From positions 1 through 38,692 of the forward strand of contig JANQRQ010000239.1 in assembly GCA_028284485.1 (NCBI GenBank): 38,692 nucleotides of DNA, read 5' to 3'. The notes beneath the pieces are model-generated. The model saw only the letters and a program-made list of their open reading frames with translations. It searched no databases and was not told where the DNA came from. Of the stretch, positions 7,927-16,369 are shown piece by piece. The DNA comes from Planctomycetaceae bacterium (GTDB lineage: Bacteria > Planctomycetota > Planctomycetia > Planctomycetales > Planctomycetaceae). A program made the translations under genes and the position numbers. Numbering within the stretch: the stretch's first letter is position 1; each line of letters starts with the position of its first letter.

Positions 7927-10900
7927 TGTTGGCCAGTCCCATTGCTGGTCGGTAAACGGAAGCAGAAGGTTGCGCCGCAATCGCCATTCGACTCGGCCCA
8001 GATTTTTCCACCATGAGCCTCGATAATCGTGCGGTTAATCGCCAATCCCATGCCGGTACCATTCGCTTTCGTCGTATAGAACGGTTCAAAGATTCGTTGG
8101 GCCTGCGTGCACTCCAGCCCCACGCCGAAATCCCTGACGGATAACTCGACAGAATCGTTATGTGCCGATGTCGTTATGAGCAGCTCGTTCTCATCGCGAT
8201 TGTCGCCTTCCATCGCTTGCGCACCATTGATTATCAAATTCAGGATGACTTGCTGCAATTCGATCGCCACTCCGTCGATCGAAGGGAGGGTATCGGACAG
8301 CGCCGCCCGAATCGTCAGGCCACGTTTGCGGAGTTCCGGACGAACGATTTTTATCACTTCGCCGGCGACGTCGTTCAGATCAAGGGGCTCTTTGGCACGA
8401 TCCTCTTTGCGTACCAACGATCGAACGTGATCGATAATGTCCGATGCTCGGTTGCCATCGCTGGCAATGTCACCGAGCGCTTCCCGGATTTCGGGGAGAT
8501 CCGGCTGTTCTCGATCGAGCAAACGTCGGGCAGTCTGGGCGTTGCTGACAATTGCAAACAAAGGTTGTTTCACTTCATGAGCGATCGATGTCGTCAGTTC
8601 ACCCATACTGGCAGCGCGCGAGACACGAGCCAATTGTTGAAACGATTCTCGAGCATTTTCTTCGGCATTTCGCCTGACGGTCACATCGATTAGAAAACCA
8701 CTGAGCGTATTGGAAACGCCGTTTCGATTCGCGACGTGTAGCACCTCGTGCAACCAGACCGCTGCACCTGTTGCGGCGATGAATCGATACTCGGTTTGAT
8801 GACTCCCGCCTTGCGAAACTGCGTGCCGGCGAAATGCGATCGCTTCGCTTTTGTCTTCCTGGTGAAGGTGCTCCGCCCAAAAATCCGACTTCATCCAGTC
8901 CTCGACAGAATACCCGAGGAGCTCTTCGGCCTGACTTCCCACAAAGGTCATCTGTAAAGTCGAGGCGTTCGCTTCCCAGGGTATGGCCTGGGTTGATTCT
9001 GCCAGCTGACGAAAACGTTGTTCACTTTCCCGAAGAGCTGTTTCCGCGTGGATTCTTTCGGTAATTTCGCTTTGCAATTCCGCATTACGACGCCGAACTT
9101 GTTGTGTATAGCGACGAGTACCAAGGACGATCAGACCGACGACACCGATTGTCGAAAACAGGTGAAACTGCCCTGTTTCCCACCATCGGGGCAGGACGGA
9201 AAAACTCACGGGTGGCTCAGATTCCGTCCAATCTTCATTGCCTGTTCTCGCGGACACACGAAACTGATATTTGCCGGGACGGAGGTCTGTGTAATATGCG
9301 ACACGATCGTCTCCAGCACCGACCCAGTCGTCGTCGTAAGGATCGAGTCGATACCTCATCTGAATATGACTTGGGTTTTCGAATGCGGGAACGGCAAAAT
9401 GGATGGCAAGTCTCCTGCGCCCCGCCCCGTAATCGAAACGGCTTTCGAAGTTGGTCGCCTCACCATCGATTTCAACGTGCTCAATCGATGCCGTTGGCGA
9501 TCGAGGCTTCTCTTGGAACTGTTCAATCGGGATGGTCAGGAGACCATGTTCGGCCACGATCCACAAATTTCCGTTCCGCTCCAAACAGCCTTGCGAGAAG
9601 GAACTAATTGGCGGAAAGCGATCGAACCCCGCGACTCGGTAGCTGGTCACGTTCTGCAACCGACCCGTGGCGACCTCATCGAATTCTGAAATGCGGGCGT
9701 GAAACAACCCGTCTCTCCCTCCAAACCACAGGTTTCCAGAATGGTCCGCAGCAAGCCGTTCGACGTTATCCGCTCTCAAGCCGCAGTCCGGTGTAAATAC
9801 TTCAAAACGATCGGACTGATACCTGATCAGCCCGTTCGAGGTCCCCATCCACAAAGTGCCATCTTCCGTCACGTGGTGGCAGTAAAAAATGGGATTCTGC
9901 GAACCCTCGATCGTACCAGTCGTAACTTGTCGCAGACGGCCTTCTCGATATTGAAAGAGTCCCGATTGATGACCGATCCAAATATCGCCCTGCGGTCCTT
10001 CCCAGAACCAGTAAATGGGGCCCCGAACCGAATCGGGCAATTCCGTGAGCACGTCGTCTTTCAACTGGTAGCCACCGCCGCTGGCGAGCGAAAACCATAA
10101 AGCGCCCGTGGAGTCCTCCATGGCTGTGCCGACGTTCATTTCGGCCAACGCCGTTTGCGTCGGAATGGGTACGATCGATTCTCCATTCCACTTCACAAAA
10201 CCCCGGCCGGTACCAATCCATAAGGATCGCCCGGCGCCCGGGGCAATCGTGCGGACCCGAAGGTCAGGCAATCCGTGGCTGAGATCAAAATCTGTGACAG
10301 TTCCGTTATGCAGGCGATGGAGACCAATGTTGGATCCGAACCACATATCGCCGTCCGGTTCTTGGTGCACGCAGCGGACTCGGGCTTTGGTCCAGAAACT
10401 TCGTATATGACGATCGCGATATTGGTGAAGCCCTCGATTGTCGCCGTGTCCCACCCACAGTTCACCTTCGCGGTCTTCGATAATACATAAGGCGGAATCT
10501 TCATTCGACACGATCTCGAACGGCCCATTATCGACCGACCGATAGATTCCGAATCGGGCCGCTGCATACACGTTCCCGTCGCGCGTCTGCAATATATCGT
10601 AAAACTGTTGAGCTTCGATCTCTTGTCCGCGCGACGTAAACTGACCATCCTGCATGTGTAGTAAGGTTCGATTCGTTCCGATCCATAACCCACCCGCGTT
10701 GTCGGTTTTAATCGTGTTGACTCGAGTTTGGGGCACTCCGCTGCCGGCCGATGATCGTTCCGGCAGACGTTCATGGAAAACCTGCTCGTAGTGCGTCCCG
10801 TTACGCCGGAAGAGTCCAGATTGTGATCCAAGCCACACTGTTCCGTTTTGGTCCTCACAAATGGATCGCACATTGGTGGGGGCATCGGCAAGCACTTCGA

Positions 10901-11447
10901 ACTCGAGCCCTGGCTTTTTGCGGTACGTCTCTCGTCGCGTTCCAATCCACAGTGCCTGGGAGCTGTCCTCACAAATTGCCCAAACGGTTGTCCCAGAAAC
11001 CGACTGAATTTGTTCAAACTTCCCGGGTCGACCGGGGCGGTAACGGGTCAACCCTTCCGTAGTGCCGAACCACAAATCACCGCCACTATCCTCAAAAAGT
11101 ACGCGAATCTCGTTGTACGGCAATCGCTGAGTCACCGTGTGGTTGAAGATCTTGAAATGAACCCCATCGTACCTGACCAGCCCATCGTCGGTTGCAATCC
11201 AGAGGTAATCGTCCCGTGACTGAATGACGTCATTGACCCAATTCGAAGGCAAGCCGTCACTCGTGCTGTAGCGTCGATGAACGTAGTCTTCGAACGGTAC
11301 TTCGCCGTCGAAGCTCGACAGCCACTCATCTGCCAATGTGTGATGGACGATGGCGAAAATGTTGAGAACGAGGGCGGCCGCTATCCAGAGATTGGCTCGG
11401 CGCACTCGACAAGCTTCTACCGATCGACCGTTCACGAGAGTCTCCAT
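7923..11447 (-). CDS. Sensor histidine kinase with reg_prop beta-propeller and Y_Y_Y sensor domain
   Basis: About 1174 residues from the ATG at 11447. That start gives an N-terminal signal anchor (hydrophobic 'NLWIAAALVLNIFAIVHH'); an ATG at 11540 and a TTG at 11618 in the same frame are alternatives, none with a clear Shine-Dalgarno. Next come many reg_prop blades ('GDLWFGTTEGLTRY', 'GTLWMGTSNGLIRY'), forming the two periplasmic propellers of this family, and a Y_Y_Y domain ('MRYRLDPYDDDW', 'YYTDLRPGKYQFRVSA'). One membrane helix follows ('FSTIGVVGLIVLG'), then a PAS domain ('LLGYSVEDWM'), HisKA with the phospho-His in 'SIAHEVKQPL' (about H957) and a HATPase domain with N box 'NLIINGAQAM' and G boxes 'DFGVGL' and 'GTGMGLAI'. 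The architecture is that of Bacteroides-type hybrid polysaccharide sensors but without a fused receiver/AraC output; the output is the separate FixJ-type regulator. Likely ligand: an oligosaccharide released by the neighbouring sulfatase system (inference). Confidence 0.93.
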   Translation of the reverse strand: METLVNGRSVEACRVRRANLWIAAALVLNIFAIVHHTLADEWLSSFDGEVPFEDYVHRRYSTSDGLPSNWVNDVIQSRDDYLWIATDDGLVRYDGVHFKIFNHTVTQRLPYNEIRVLFEDSGGDLWFGTTEGLTRYRPGRPGKFEQIQSVSGTTVWAICEDSSQALWIGTRRETYRKKPGLEFEVLADAPTNVRSICEDQNGTVWLGSQSGLFRRNGTHYEQVFHERLPERSSAGSGVPQTRVNTIKTDNAGGLWIGTNRTLLHMQDGQFTSRGQEIEAQQFYDILQTRDGNVYAAARFGIYRSVDNGPFEIVSNEDSALCIIEDREGELWVGHGDNRGLHQYRDRHIRSFWTKARVRCVHQEPDGDMWFGSNIGLHRLHNGTVTDFDLSHGLPDLRVRTIAPGAGRSLWIGTGRGFVKWNGESIVPIPTQTALAEMNVGTAMEDSTGALWFSLASGGGYQLKDDVLTELPDSVRGPIYWFWEGPQGDIWIGHQSGLFQYREGRLRQVTTGTIEGSQNPIFYCHHVTEDGTLWMGTSNGLIRYQSDRFEVFTPDCGLRADNVERLAADHSGNLWFGGRDGLFHARISEFDEVATGRLQNVTSYRVAGFDRFPPISSFSQGCLERNGNLWIVAEHGLLTIPIEQFQEKPRSPTASIEHVEIDGEATNFESRFDYGAGRRRLAIHFAVPAFENPSHIQMRYRLDPYDDDWVGAGDDRVAYYTDLRPGKYQFRVSARTGNEDWTESEPPVSFSVLPRWWETGQFHLFSTIGVVGLIVLGTRRYTQQVRRRNAELQSEITERIHAETALRESEQRFRQLAESTQAIPWEANASTLQMTFVGSQAEELLGYSVEDWMKSDFWAEHLHQEDKSEAIAFRRHAVSQGGSHQTEYRFIAATGAAVWLHEVLHVANRNGVSNTLSGFLIDVTVRRNAEENARESFQQLARVSRAASMGELTTSIAHEVKQPLFAIVSNAQTARRLLDREQPDLPEIREALGDIASDGNRASDIIDHVRSLVRKEDRAKEPLDLNDVAGEVIKIVRPELRKRGLTIRAALSDTLPSIDGVAIELQQVILNLIINGAQAMEGDNRDENELLITTSAHNDSVELSVRDFGVGLECTQAQRIFEPFYTTKANGTGMGLAINRTIIEAHGGKIWAESNGDCGATFCFRLPTSNGTGQQ

Positions 11448-11669
11448 GACACCATTGGACGCAGTTGACGTAATAGGCGTCGGAAATGCACATTCCGGCT
11501 GATCGGAACGGTCACCCGAAGCTGCTGCGCAATCTGCCATGGTTTTCGTGGTTGGATGATTGAGAGGCTCGCACGTCAATGGAGCCGCGGCCACAGATAA
11601 CGTCGAGAGAAACGTCAAATTGCATCATAAAGGGCAAGCACTGGCGATTCCAACCTCGATTTAGCCGGG

Positions 11670-11687
11670 ATTACACCAAAGTCTAAT
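11670..11687 (+). promoter_or_regulatory. 18-bp motif, copy 2 (candidate FixJ-type regulator site for the sulfatase operon)
   Basis: ATTACACCAAAGTCTAAT, identical over 18 bp to the reverse complement of 7266-7283. It lies between the divergent kinase gene and the FGE-like/sulfatase operon, 78 bp before the FGE-like ATG at 11765. Placement and orientation match copy 1 relative to its gene. Confidence 0.65.
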
Positions 11688-11764
11688 TGCACATTCTCGC
11701 GGGCGTTTTATCGTATTGCATTGTCAATCGGACATTCACGCGTAGAACCAATCGTCGAAACGAA

Positions 11765-12391
11765 ATGATCCGCTCCACCTCAATCCAATTGCTCTTTGCT
11801 TTTGCCGTCGCAGTCGGTCCCGGCTGGGGAACCACACCGTTCTGGCAGGTGAGTGATCCACTTTCGAATTCCCTGCCGGAACCTGAGCTGGCCTCGCAAG
11901 CAGTTGGCATCGTCTCGGAAGACGAACTGCTTACCGAGATCAACTCGCAAGCCAATGTCTGGCAGGGTTCGTTTCCGTACGTGAATTCGGTGGCTGACGG
12001 ATTCGTGTGGACCGCTGCAGGCGAATCATGCCCGCCAACCGGATTTTTTCCCCACGACATGTCGGGAGATGTCTGGGATTGGTGCCAAGATTGGTATCGT
12101 CCCGACAGCAATGGGATATACGCGGGCGAAAAAGCCGTCGAGAATCCGACCGGCCCCGAAGAAAGTTTCGACCCGCGGCGACCGGATACTCCTCAACGAG
12201 TTCAACGCGGCGGATCTTTCCTGTGCGACGTCACCTGCTCTACTCGCTACAGTCCGAGCGCTCGCATGGGCGGCAGTCCCGATCCAGGCATATCTCACGT
12301 TGGTTTTCGCTGCGTCATCTCCCCCAAGACCGATCGCACCAGCGCTTTTCCGCAAATTTGTAACGACTTTCATCAAAGGACCACACTATGA
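11765..12391 (+). CDS. Truncated formylglycine-generating-enzyme (FGE)-like secreted protein
   Basis: 208 residues from the ATG at 11765. An upstream TTG (11687) would overlap the regulatory motif and is not preferred. An N-terminal signal peptide (MIRSTSIQLLFAFAVAVG) is followed by a short linker and then only the C-terminal half of an FGE-sulfatase domain: 'ANVWQGSFPYVNS' (63-75), 'DMSGDVWDWCQDWY' (98-111), 'QRGGSFLCDVTCSTRYSPSA' (147-166), 'ISHVGFRCV' (176-184). Full FGEs have about 270-300 domain residues; the N-terminal half is missing. The cysteine pair is C154-x3-C158 rather than the usual C-x4-C of active FGE, with Ser where the second active-site Cys would normally be. FGE oxidises the sulfatase active-site Cys to formylglycine, and the gene directly precedes two sulfatases (overlapping the first by 4 nt), but this copy is probably catalytically dead or specialised. 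It could be a pseudogene kept for its promoter. Confidence 0.75.
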   Translation: MIRSTSIQLLFAFAVAVGPGWGTTPFWQVSDPLSNSLPEPELASQAVGIVSEDELLTEINSQANVWQGSFPYVNSVADGFVWTAAGESCPPTGFFPHDMSGDVWDWCQDWYRPDSNGIYAGEKAVENPTGPEESFDPRRPDTPQRVQRGGSFLCDVTCSTRYSPSARMGGSPDPGISHVGFRCVISPKTDRTSAFPQICNDFHQRTTL

Positions 12392-14172
12392 ACCTGAATC
12401 GTTGGCAATTATCCCTCACCTTGTTGGCCGGAGCATTCGTCGGCTTTGCCGTGGCGACCGCAAACGTCACAACTGATGTACAGGGGGCCGCCGTCGCGCC
12501 GACCGTACCGCCAGTTGGGATAAACTCGACTCCAGAGATCCCGAAACAGGCAGCGAAAGGTGCAACAGAGTCAACCTTTGACGCGCCAAGAAGCGCTGCA
12601 ACAACGATGCTGGCCGCCGCAGACACGACTTCTTCGGTCACTCAACTTGCAGCGGCATCGGCGACGCAGACAAACCAGAAGCCGAACATCCTGGTCATTT
12701 GGGGCGACGATGTCGGCGTGCACAATATCAGTGCCTATAACCACGGGATCATGGGTTACAAAACCCCGAACATCGACCGGATCGCCCGTGAGGGTGCCAT
12801 GTTTACTGACGCCTATGCCCAACAAAGTTGCACGGCAGGGCGAGCGTCTTTCATTCTTGGTCAGCATCCGTTTCGGACAGGGCTTCTGACGATTGGTATG
12901 CCAGGTTCTGACCACGGAATTCCTGACTGGAGTCCGACCATCGCTGACTTGTTAAAGGAACAGGGATACGCGACGGCTCAATTCGGTAAGAACCACCTCG
13001 GTGATCGAGACAAACATCTACCGACCGTTCATGGTTTCGACGAGTTTTACGGCAATCTTTACCACTTGAATGCCGAGGAAGAACCAGAAACTTATTACTA
13101 CCCGAAGGACCCGGAGTTTCACGAAAAATACGGGCCGCGCGGTGTGATTCGATCGTTCGCCGACGGTCGTATCCAAGACACGGGTCCCATGACTCGCGAG
13201 CGGATGGAGACTGCCGACGAAGACTTTGGAAATCATGGTCTCGACTTCATCGAGCGTTCAGTCAAATCGAAGAAACCGTTCTTTTGCTGGATGAGTACGA
13301 CGCGAATGCATGTTTGGACGCGTTTGAAAAAGGAAGCACAGGGGCGAACGGGAATTGGCCTCTATCCCGACGGCATGGTCGAACATGACGATACGATTGG
13401 ATTGTTCTTGGATAAGTTGGAAGAACTCGGAATCGACGACAACACCATCGTTATCTACAGCACGGATAACGGTGCGGAGAAGTTCAGCTGGCCGGACGGT
13501 GGCATCAGTCCGTTCCACGGCGAGAAAGGGACGACATTTGAGGGCGGCTTCCGGGTGCCTCAAGTCATTCGTTGGCCCGGCGTCATCAAACCTGGGACGG
13601 TTTATAACGACATTATCTCCCATGAAGACTGGTTGCCGACCTTCTTAGCGGCCGCCGGCGTCCCGGACATCGTCGAGAAATGTAAGCAGGGGTACACCGC
13701 CAACGGGAAGACTTGGAAAGTCCACCTCGATGGCTACAACTACTTGCCGTATTTCAAAGGGGAAGTGGAGAAAGCCCCACGGGATTCGATTTACTACTTC
13801 GGTCAGGGCGGCGAGTTGAATGCCGTACGCTGGAACGATTGGAAGATCTCCTTTGCGATGATCAAAGGCAATATCGCGATGGGCGAGCGCATAGTCACGA
13901 ATTGGCCCTTGATCACGCACTTGCGAGCGGATCCTTACGAAGAAATGTGGCAGGAAGGTGAGATGGGCTATCTCCGCTGGTACGGTGACAATATGTGGCT
14001 CTTCGTGCCCGTACAAGCCAAGTTAAAAGAGTTCTTTGAAACAATCCCCGGCTACCCATTCCAGGAAGGATCGAGCCTGAGTGCCGGCGGAATCAACTAC
14101 AACTCGCTGAAGGCCATGAAGGCGCTGAATATGCTCGAGGAATTGGAAGAACGATTTCCGGTGAATCGGTAG
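12388..14172 (+). CDS. Arylsulfatase-type sulfatase (CTAGR signature), paralogue 1
   Basis: 594 residues; start ATG preceded by AAAGGA at 8 nt and overlapping the FGE-like stop. N-terminal membrane/signal segment (about residues 7-26), then a roughly 70-residue Ala/Thr/Ser-rich linker, then the sulfatase fold: 'NILVIWGDDVG' with metal-binding D107 and D108, the nucleophile region 'SCTAGRASF' with C148 (to become formylglycine) and R152, 'GKNHLGD', and 'YSTDNGA' with metal ligands. The signature is C-T-A-G-R instead of the canonical C-x-P-S-R; the C-x-A-x-R form is used by some sulfatases. Predicted to hydrolyse sulfate esters in the periplasm or at the cell surface. It is closely related to the next gene, including the linker motif 'AAADTTSSVTQL', so they arose by tandem duplication. 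A strong hairpin follows the stop. Confidence 0.92.
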   Translation: MNLNRWQLSLTLLAGAFVGFAVATANVTTDVQGAAVAPTVPPVGINSTPEIPKQAAKGATESTFDAPRSAATTMLAAADTTSSVTQLAAASATQTNQKPNILVIWGDDVGVHNISAYNHGIMGYKTPNIDRIAREGAMFTDAYAQQSCTAGRASFILGQHPFRTGLLTIGMPGSDHGIPDWSPTIADLLKEQGYATAQFGKNHLGDRDKHLPTVHGFDEFYGNLYHLNAEEEPETYYYPKDPEFHEKYGPRGVIRSFADGRIQDTGPMTRERMETADEDFGNHGLDFIERSVKSKKPFFCWMSTTRMHVWTRLKKEAQGRTGIGLYPDGMVEHDDTIGLFLDKLEELGIDDNTIVIYSTDNGAEKFSWPDGGISPFHGEKGTTFEGGFRVPQVIRWPGVIKPGTVYNDIISHEDWLPTFLAAAGVPDIVEKCKQGYTANGKTWKVHLDGYNYLPYFKGEVEKAPRDSIYYFGQGGELNAVRWNDWKISFAMIKGNIAMGERIVTNWPLITHLRADPYEEMWQEGEMGYLRWYGDNMWLFVPVQAKLKEFFETIPGYPFQEGSSLSAGGINYNSLKAMKALNMLEELEERFPVNR

Positions 14173-14209
14173 AGAGCCAGTGGACTTCAGATGACGCGTA
14201 TTGAGCTCT

Positions 14210-14234
14210 GGGCCGGTCGAGAAACGACCGGCCC
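14210..14234 (+). terminator. Hairpin after sulfatase 1
   Basis: Perfect 10-bp GC-rich stem GGGCCGGTCG/CGACCGGCCC with AGAAA loop, 38 bp after the stop. No T-tract follows, so it may attenuate or stabilise rather than terminate fully. Confidence 0.55.
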
Positions 14235-14285
14235 TGAGTAAAGATCCGACGTGTACCACCCGAATTTGCCTAAAATGGCCAGTTT

Positions 14286-14414
14286 GGTGGATTTTTCCTC
14301 TGCAACCATACATATTGTACGAGCGATCGCCCGAGCATTCGCATGGGCTGCATTTCAAACGTTGACATTTCTCACGTGCTGTTTTGCTGTGCCGTCTCCC
14401 CCAAAGACCAATAG
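14286..14414 (+). pseudogene. Relic of an FGE C-terminus between the two sulfatases
   Basis: In the frame beginning at 14286 the sequence reads 'GGFFLCNHTYCTSDRPSIRM' and continues to '..ISHVLFCCAVSPK' before TAG at 14412-14414. It aligns with residues 149-189 of the upstream FGE-like protein (GGSFLC.., RMG.., ISHVGFRC, SPK). An in-frame TAA at 14271-14273 cuts it off and no start is available. The non-coding bases after it (ccgcaaatctgtaacgat.., tcaaaggaccaca) also match the end of the FGE-like gene in front of sulfatase 1. This is therefore a decayed second copy of the FGE-tail/sulfatase unit. Unlike the retained gene it preserves the canonical C-x4-C spacing. Confidence 0.85.
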
Positions 14415-14468
14415 CGATACAAAGTTTCCGCAAATCTGTAACGATGTTTTTCATCAAAGGACCACAAC

Positions 14469-16220
14469 ATGAAACTGAACCGTTGGCAATTGGGACTCGC
14501 CGTAATGGTGGGCGCATTCGTTGGCTATGCCGTGGCGACCAGCAATGTGAGCCGCGATGCACACGCCGCAATTCCTTCCTCAACAGTGTCGCCAAGACTC
14601 GATCGATCCCATCCCGATATCACCGAGCCGCCCGCAGAACCGAATGTCTCTGAAGCAACAAGCAATTCGCCTCAAAGCGCCGCATCCACAGTGCTCGCAG
14701 CCGCAGATACGACGTCATCCGTGACGCAGCTGGTTACGGCTGCGACCACTCAGTCCGGACAGAAACCAAACATCTTAGTCATCTGGGGCGATGATGTTGG
14801 TTGGAATAATCCCAGTGCCTACAACCGGGGCATGATGGGCTACCGCACACCCAACATCGATCGCATTGCTCGCGAAGGCGCGCTGTTTACAGACTGGTAC
14901 GGCCAGCAAAGTTGCACGGCAGGGCGATCGACCTTCATTACCGGCCAAAGTGGTTTCCGCACAGGACTGTTGAAGGTCGGTTTGCCGGGTGCCAAAGAAG
15001 GCATGTCCATCAAAGACCCCACGATTGCCGGACTGCTCAAGAACCACGGCTACATGACGGCTCAATACGGTAAGAACCACTTGGGCGACCGCGACGAGAT
15101 GTTACCAACGAATCATGGCTTTGATGAGTTCTTCGGCAACCTGTATCACCTGAATGCCGAGCAGGAACCCGAACACCCGGACTATCCGAAGGATCCCGCC
15201 TTTAAAGAGCGATTCGGTCCTCGGGGAGTCATTAAGTCGACGGCGGACGGACAAATCCAAGATACAGGTCCGTTGACGATTGAGCGAATGAGAACAGTCG
15301 ACGAAGAAATCACCGCCGGTGCCCTCGACTTTATGGATCGCGCCGCCAAGGCCAAGAAACCATTCTTCCTGTGGTGGAATTCCACACGCATGCATATTTG
15401 GACCCACTTAAAGGAGGAGTCGGCCGGAAAAACGGGACTAGGCGTTTACGCAGACGGCATGGTCGAACACGACGGACATGTCGGTCAGGTCCTCGACAAA
15501 TTGGATGAGCTCGGGCTGGCTGACAACACTCTCGTCATGTATTCCACCGACAATGGCGCCGAGTGCTTCTCTTGGCCGGATGGCGGCACAACGCCATTCC
15601 GCAATGAGAAGAACTCCAACTGGGAAGGCGGTTATCGTGTTCCCTGCGCAATCCGCTGGCCCGGCAAGATCGAGGCGGGCACCATCAATAACGACATCTG
15701 TTCCCACGAAGACATGCTGCCAACCATTCTGGCGGCAGTCGGTGAACCAGATATCAAAGAAAAGCTGCTCAAGGGCCACACCGCAATCGGCCGAGATTAC
15801 AAAGTCCATCTGGACGGTTATAATCTGCTGCCGGCTTTGACTGACAAGACAGTTGAATGGCCACGGAAAGAGTTCTTCTACTGGACCGATGACGGCAGCC
15901 TCTGTGCCCTGCGATATGATCGCTGGAAACTCGTTTTCCAGGAGCAGCGGGCCCACGGTTTTCACGTTTGGGAAGAGCCACTGGTGACGTTGCGTCTGCC
16001 CAAACTGTTCTGCCTCCGCACCGATCCGTTCGAGCGGGCCGACCATGAAGCCGAAGGCTACGGAAACTGGCGACTGGACCGCGTATTCCTCGCAGTTCCG
16101 GCCCAGGCCTTTGTCGCCGATCATCTGGAAACGTATAAGGAGTTCCCGCCCCGCCAAAAGCCGGGCAGCTTCTCTCTGGACCAGGTGCTAAGCAAGCTGC
16201 AGGAAAGCTCGCATAAGTAA
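14469..16220 (+). CDS. Arylsulfatase-type sulfatase (CTAGR signature), paralogue 2
   Basis: 583 residues, ATG preceded by AAAGGA at 8 nt in a leader nearly the same as that of sulfatase 1. Same plan: N-terminal hydrophobic segment (residues 7-24), low-complexity linker with 'AAADTTSSVTQL', 'NILVIWGDDVG' with D108 and D109, nucleophile motif 'SCTAGRSTF' with C149 and R153, 'GKNHLGDRDEMLPTNHGFDE', and 'YSTDNGAECFSWPDG'. Probably periplasmic or surface-anchored sulfate-ester hydrolase with a substrate range different from the paralogue; divergence is greatest in the C-terminal third. Likely transcribed with sulfatase 1 by read-through from the promoter at about 11690. Confidence 0.92.
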   Translation: MKLNRWQLGLAVMVGAFVGYAVATSNVSRDAHAAIPSSTVSPRLDRSHPDITEPPAEPNVSEATSNSPQSAASTVLAAADTTSSVTQLVTAATTQSGQKPNILVIWGDDVGWNNPSAYNRGMMGYRTPNIDRIAREGALFTDWYGQQSCTAGRSTFITGQSGFRTGLLKVGLPGAKEGMSIKDPTIAGLLKNHGYMTAQYGKNHLGDRDEMLPTNHGFDEFFGNLYHLNAEQEPEHPDYPKDPAFKERFGPRGVIKSTADGQIQDTGPLTIERMRTVDEEITAGALDFMDRAAKAKKPFFLWWNSTRMHIWTHLKEESAGKTGLGVYADGMVEHDGHVGQVLDKLDELGLADNTLVMYSTDNGAECFSWPDGGTTPFRNEKNSNWEGGYRVPCAIRWPGKIEAGTINNDICSHEDMLPTILAAVGEPDIKEKLLKGHTAIGRDYKVHLDGYNLLPALTDKTVEWPRKEFFYWTDDGSLCALRYDRWKLVFQEQRAHGFHVWEEPLVTLRLPKLFCLRTDPFERADHEAEGYGNWRLDRVFLAVPAQAFVADHLETYKEFPPRQKPGSFSLDQVLSKLQESSHK

Positions 16221-16256
16221 GGCGCACTCCAGCAAACATGGGTCTATCCAGTCGCA

Positions 16257-16287
16257 CCTGCCTCTCGTCCATTGGTCGAGGGGCAGG
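16257..16287. terminator. Bidirectional hairpin between convergent sulfatase 2 and porin genes
   Basis: 11-bp stem CCTGCCTCTCG/CGAGGGGCAGG (one G-U pair on one strand), 9-nt loop, placed between a plus-strand stop at 16220 and a minus-strand stop at 16370. No long T-tract. Confidence 0.55.
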
Positions 16288-16369
16288 CAGCGGCTGTGCT
16301 TGAGAATCGGACTCACTCAGATCTGCCAACAATCCGGACGAGTGTTGCCTTCGACTCAATCATGGACTG

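Noticed and set aside
9018..9689. 223-codon plus-strand frame
   Set aside because: Antisense shadow of the histidine-kinase gene, which has clear domain motifs on the opposite strand.
14251..14472. 73-codon plus-strand frame before sulfatase 2
   Set aside because: It is an out-of-frame reading of the FGE relic and leader; the homology lies in the neighbouring frame, which is broken by stops.
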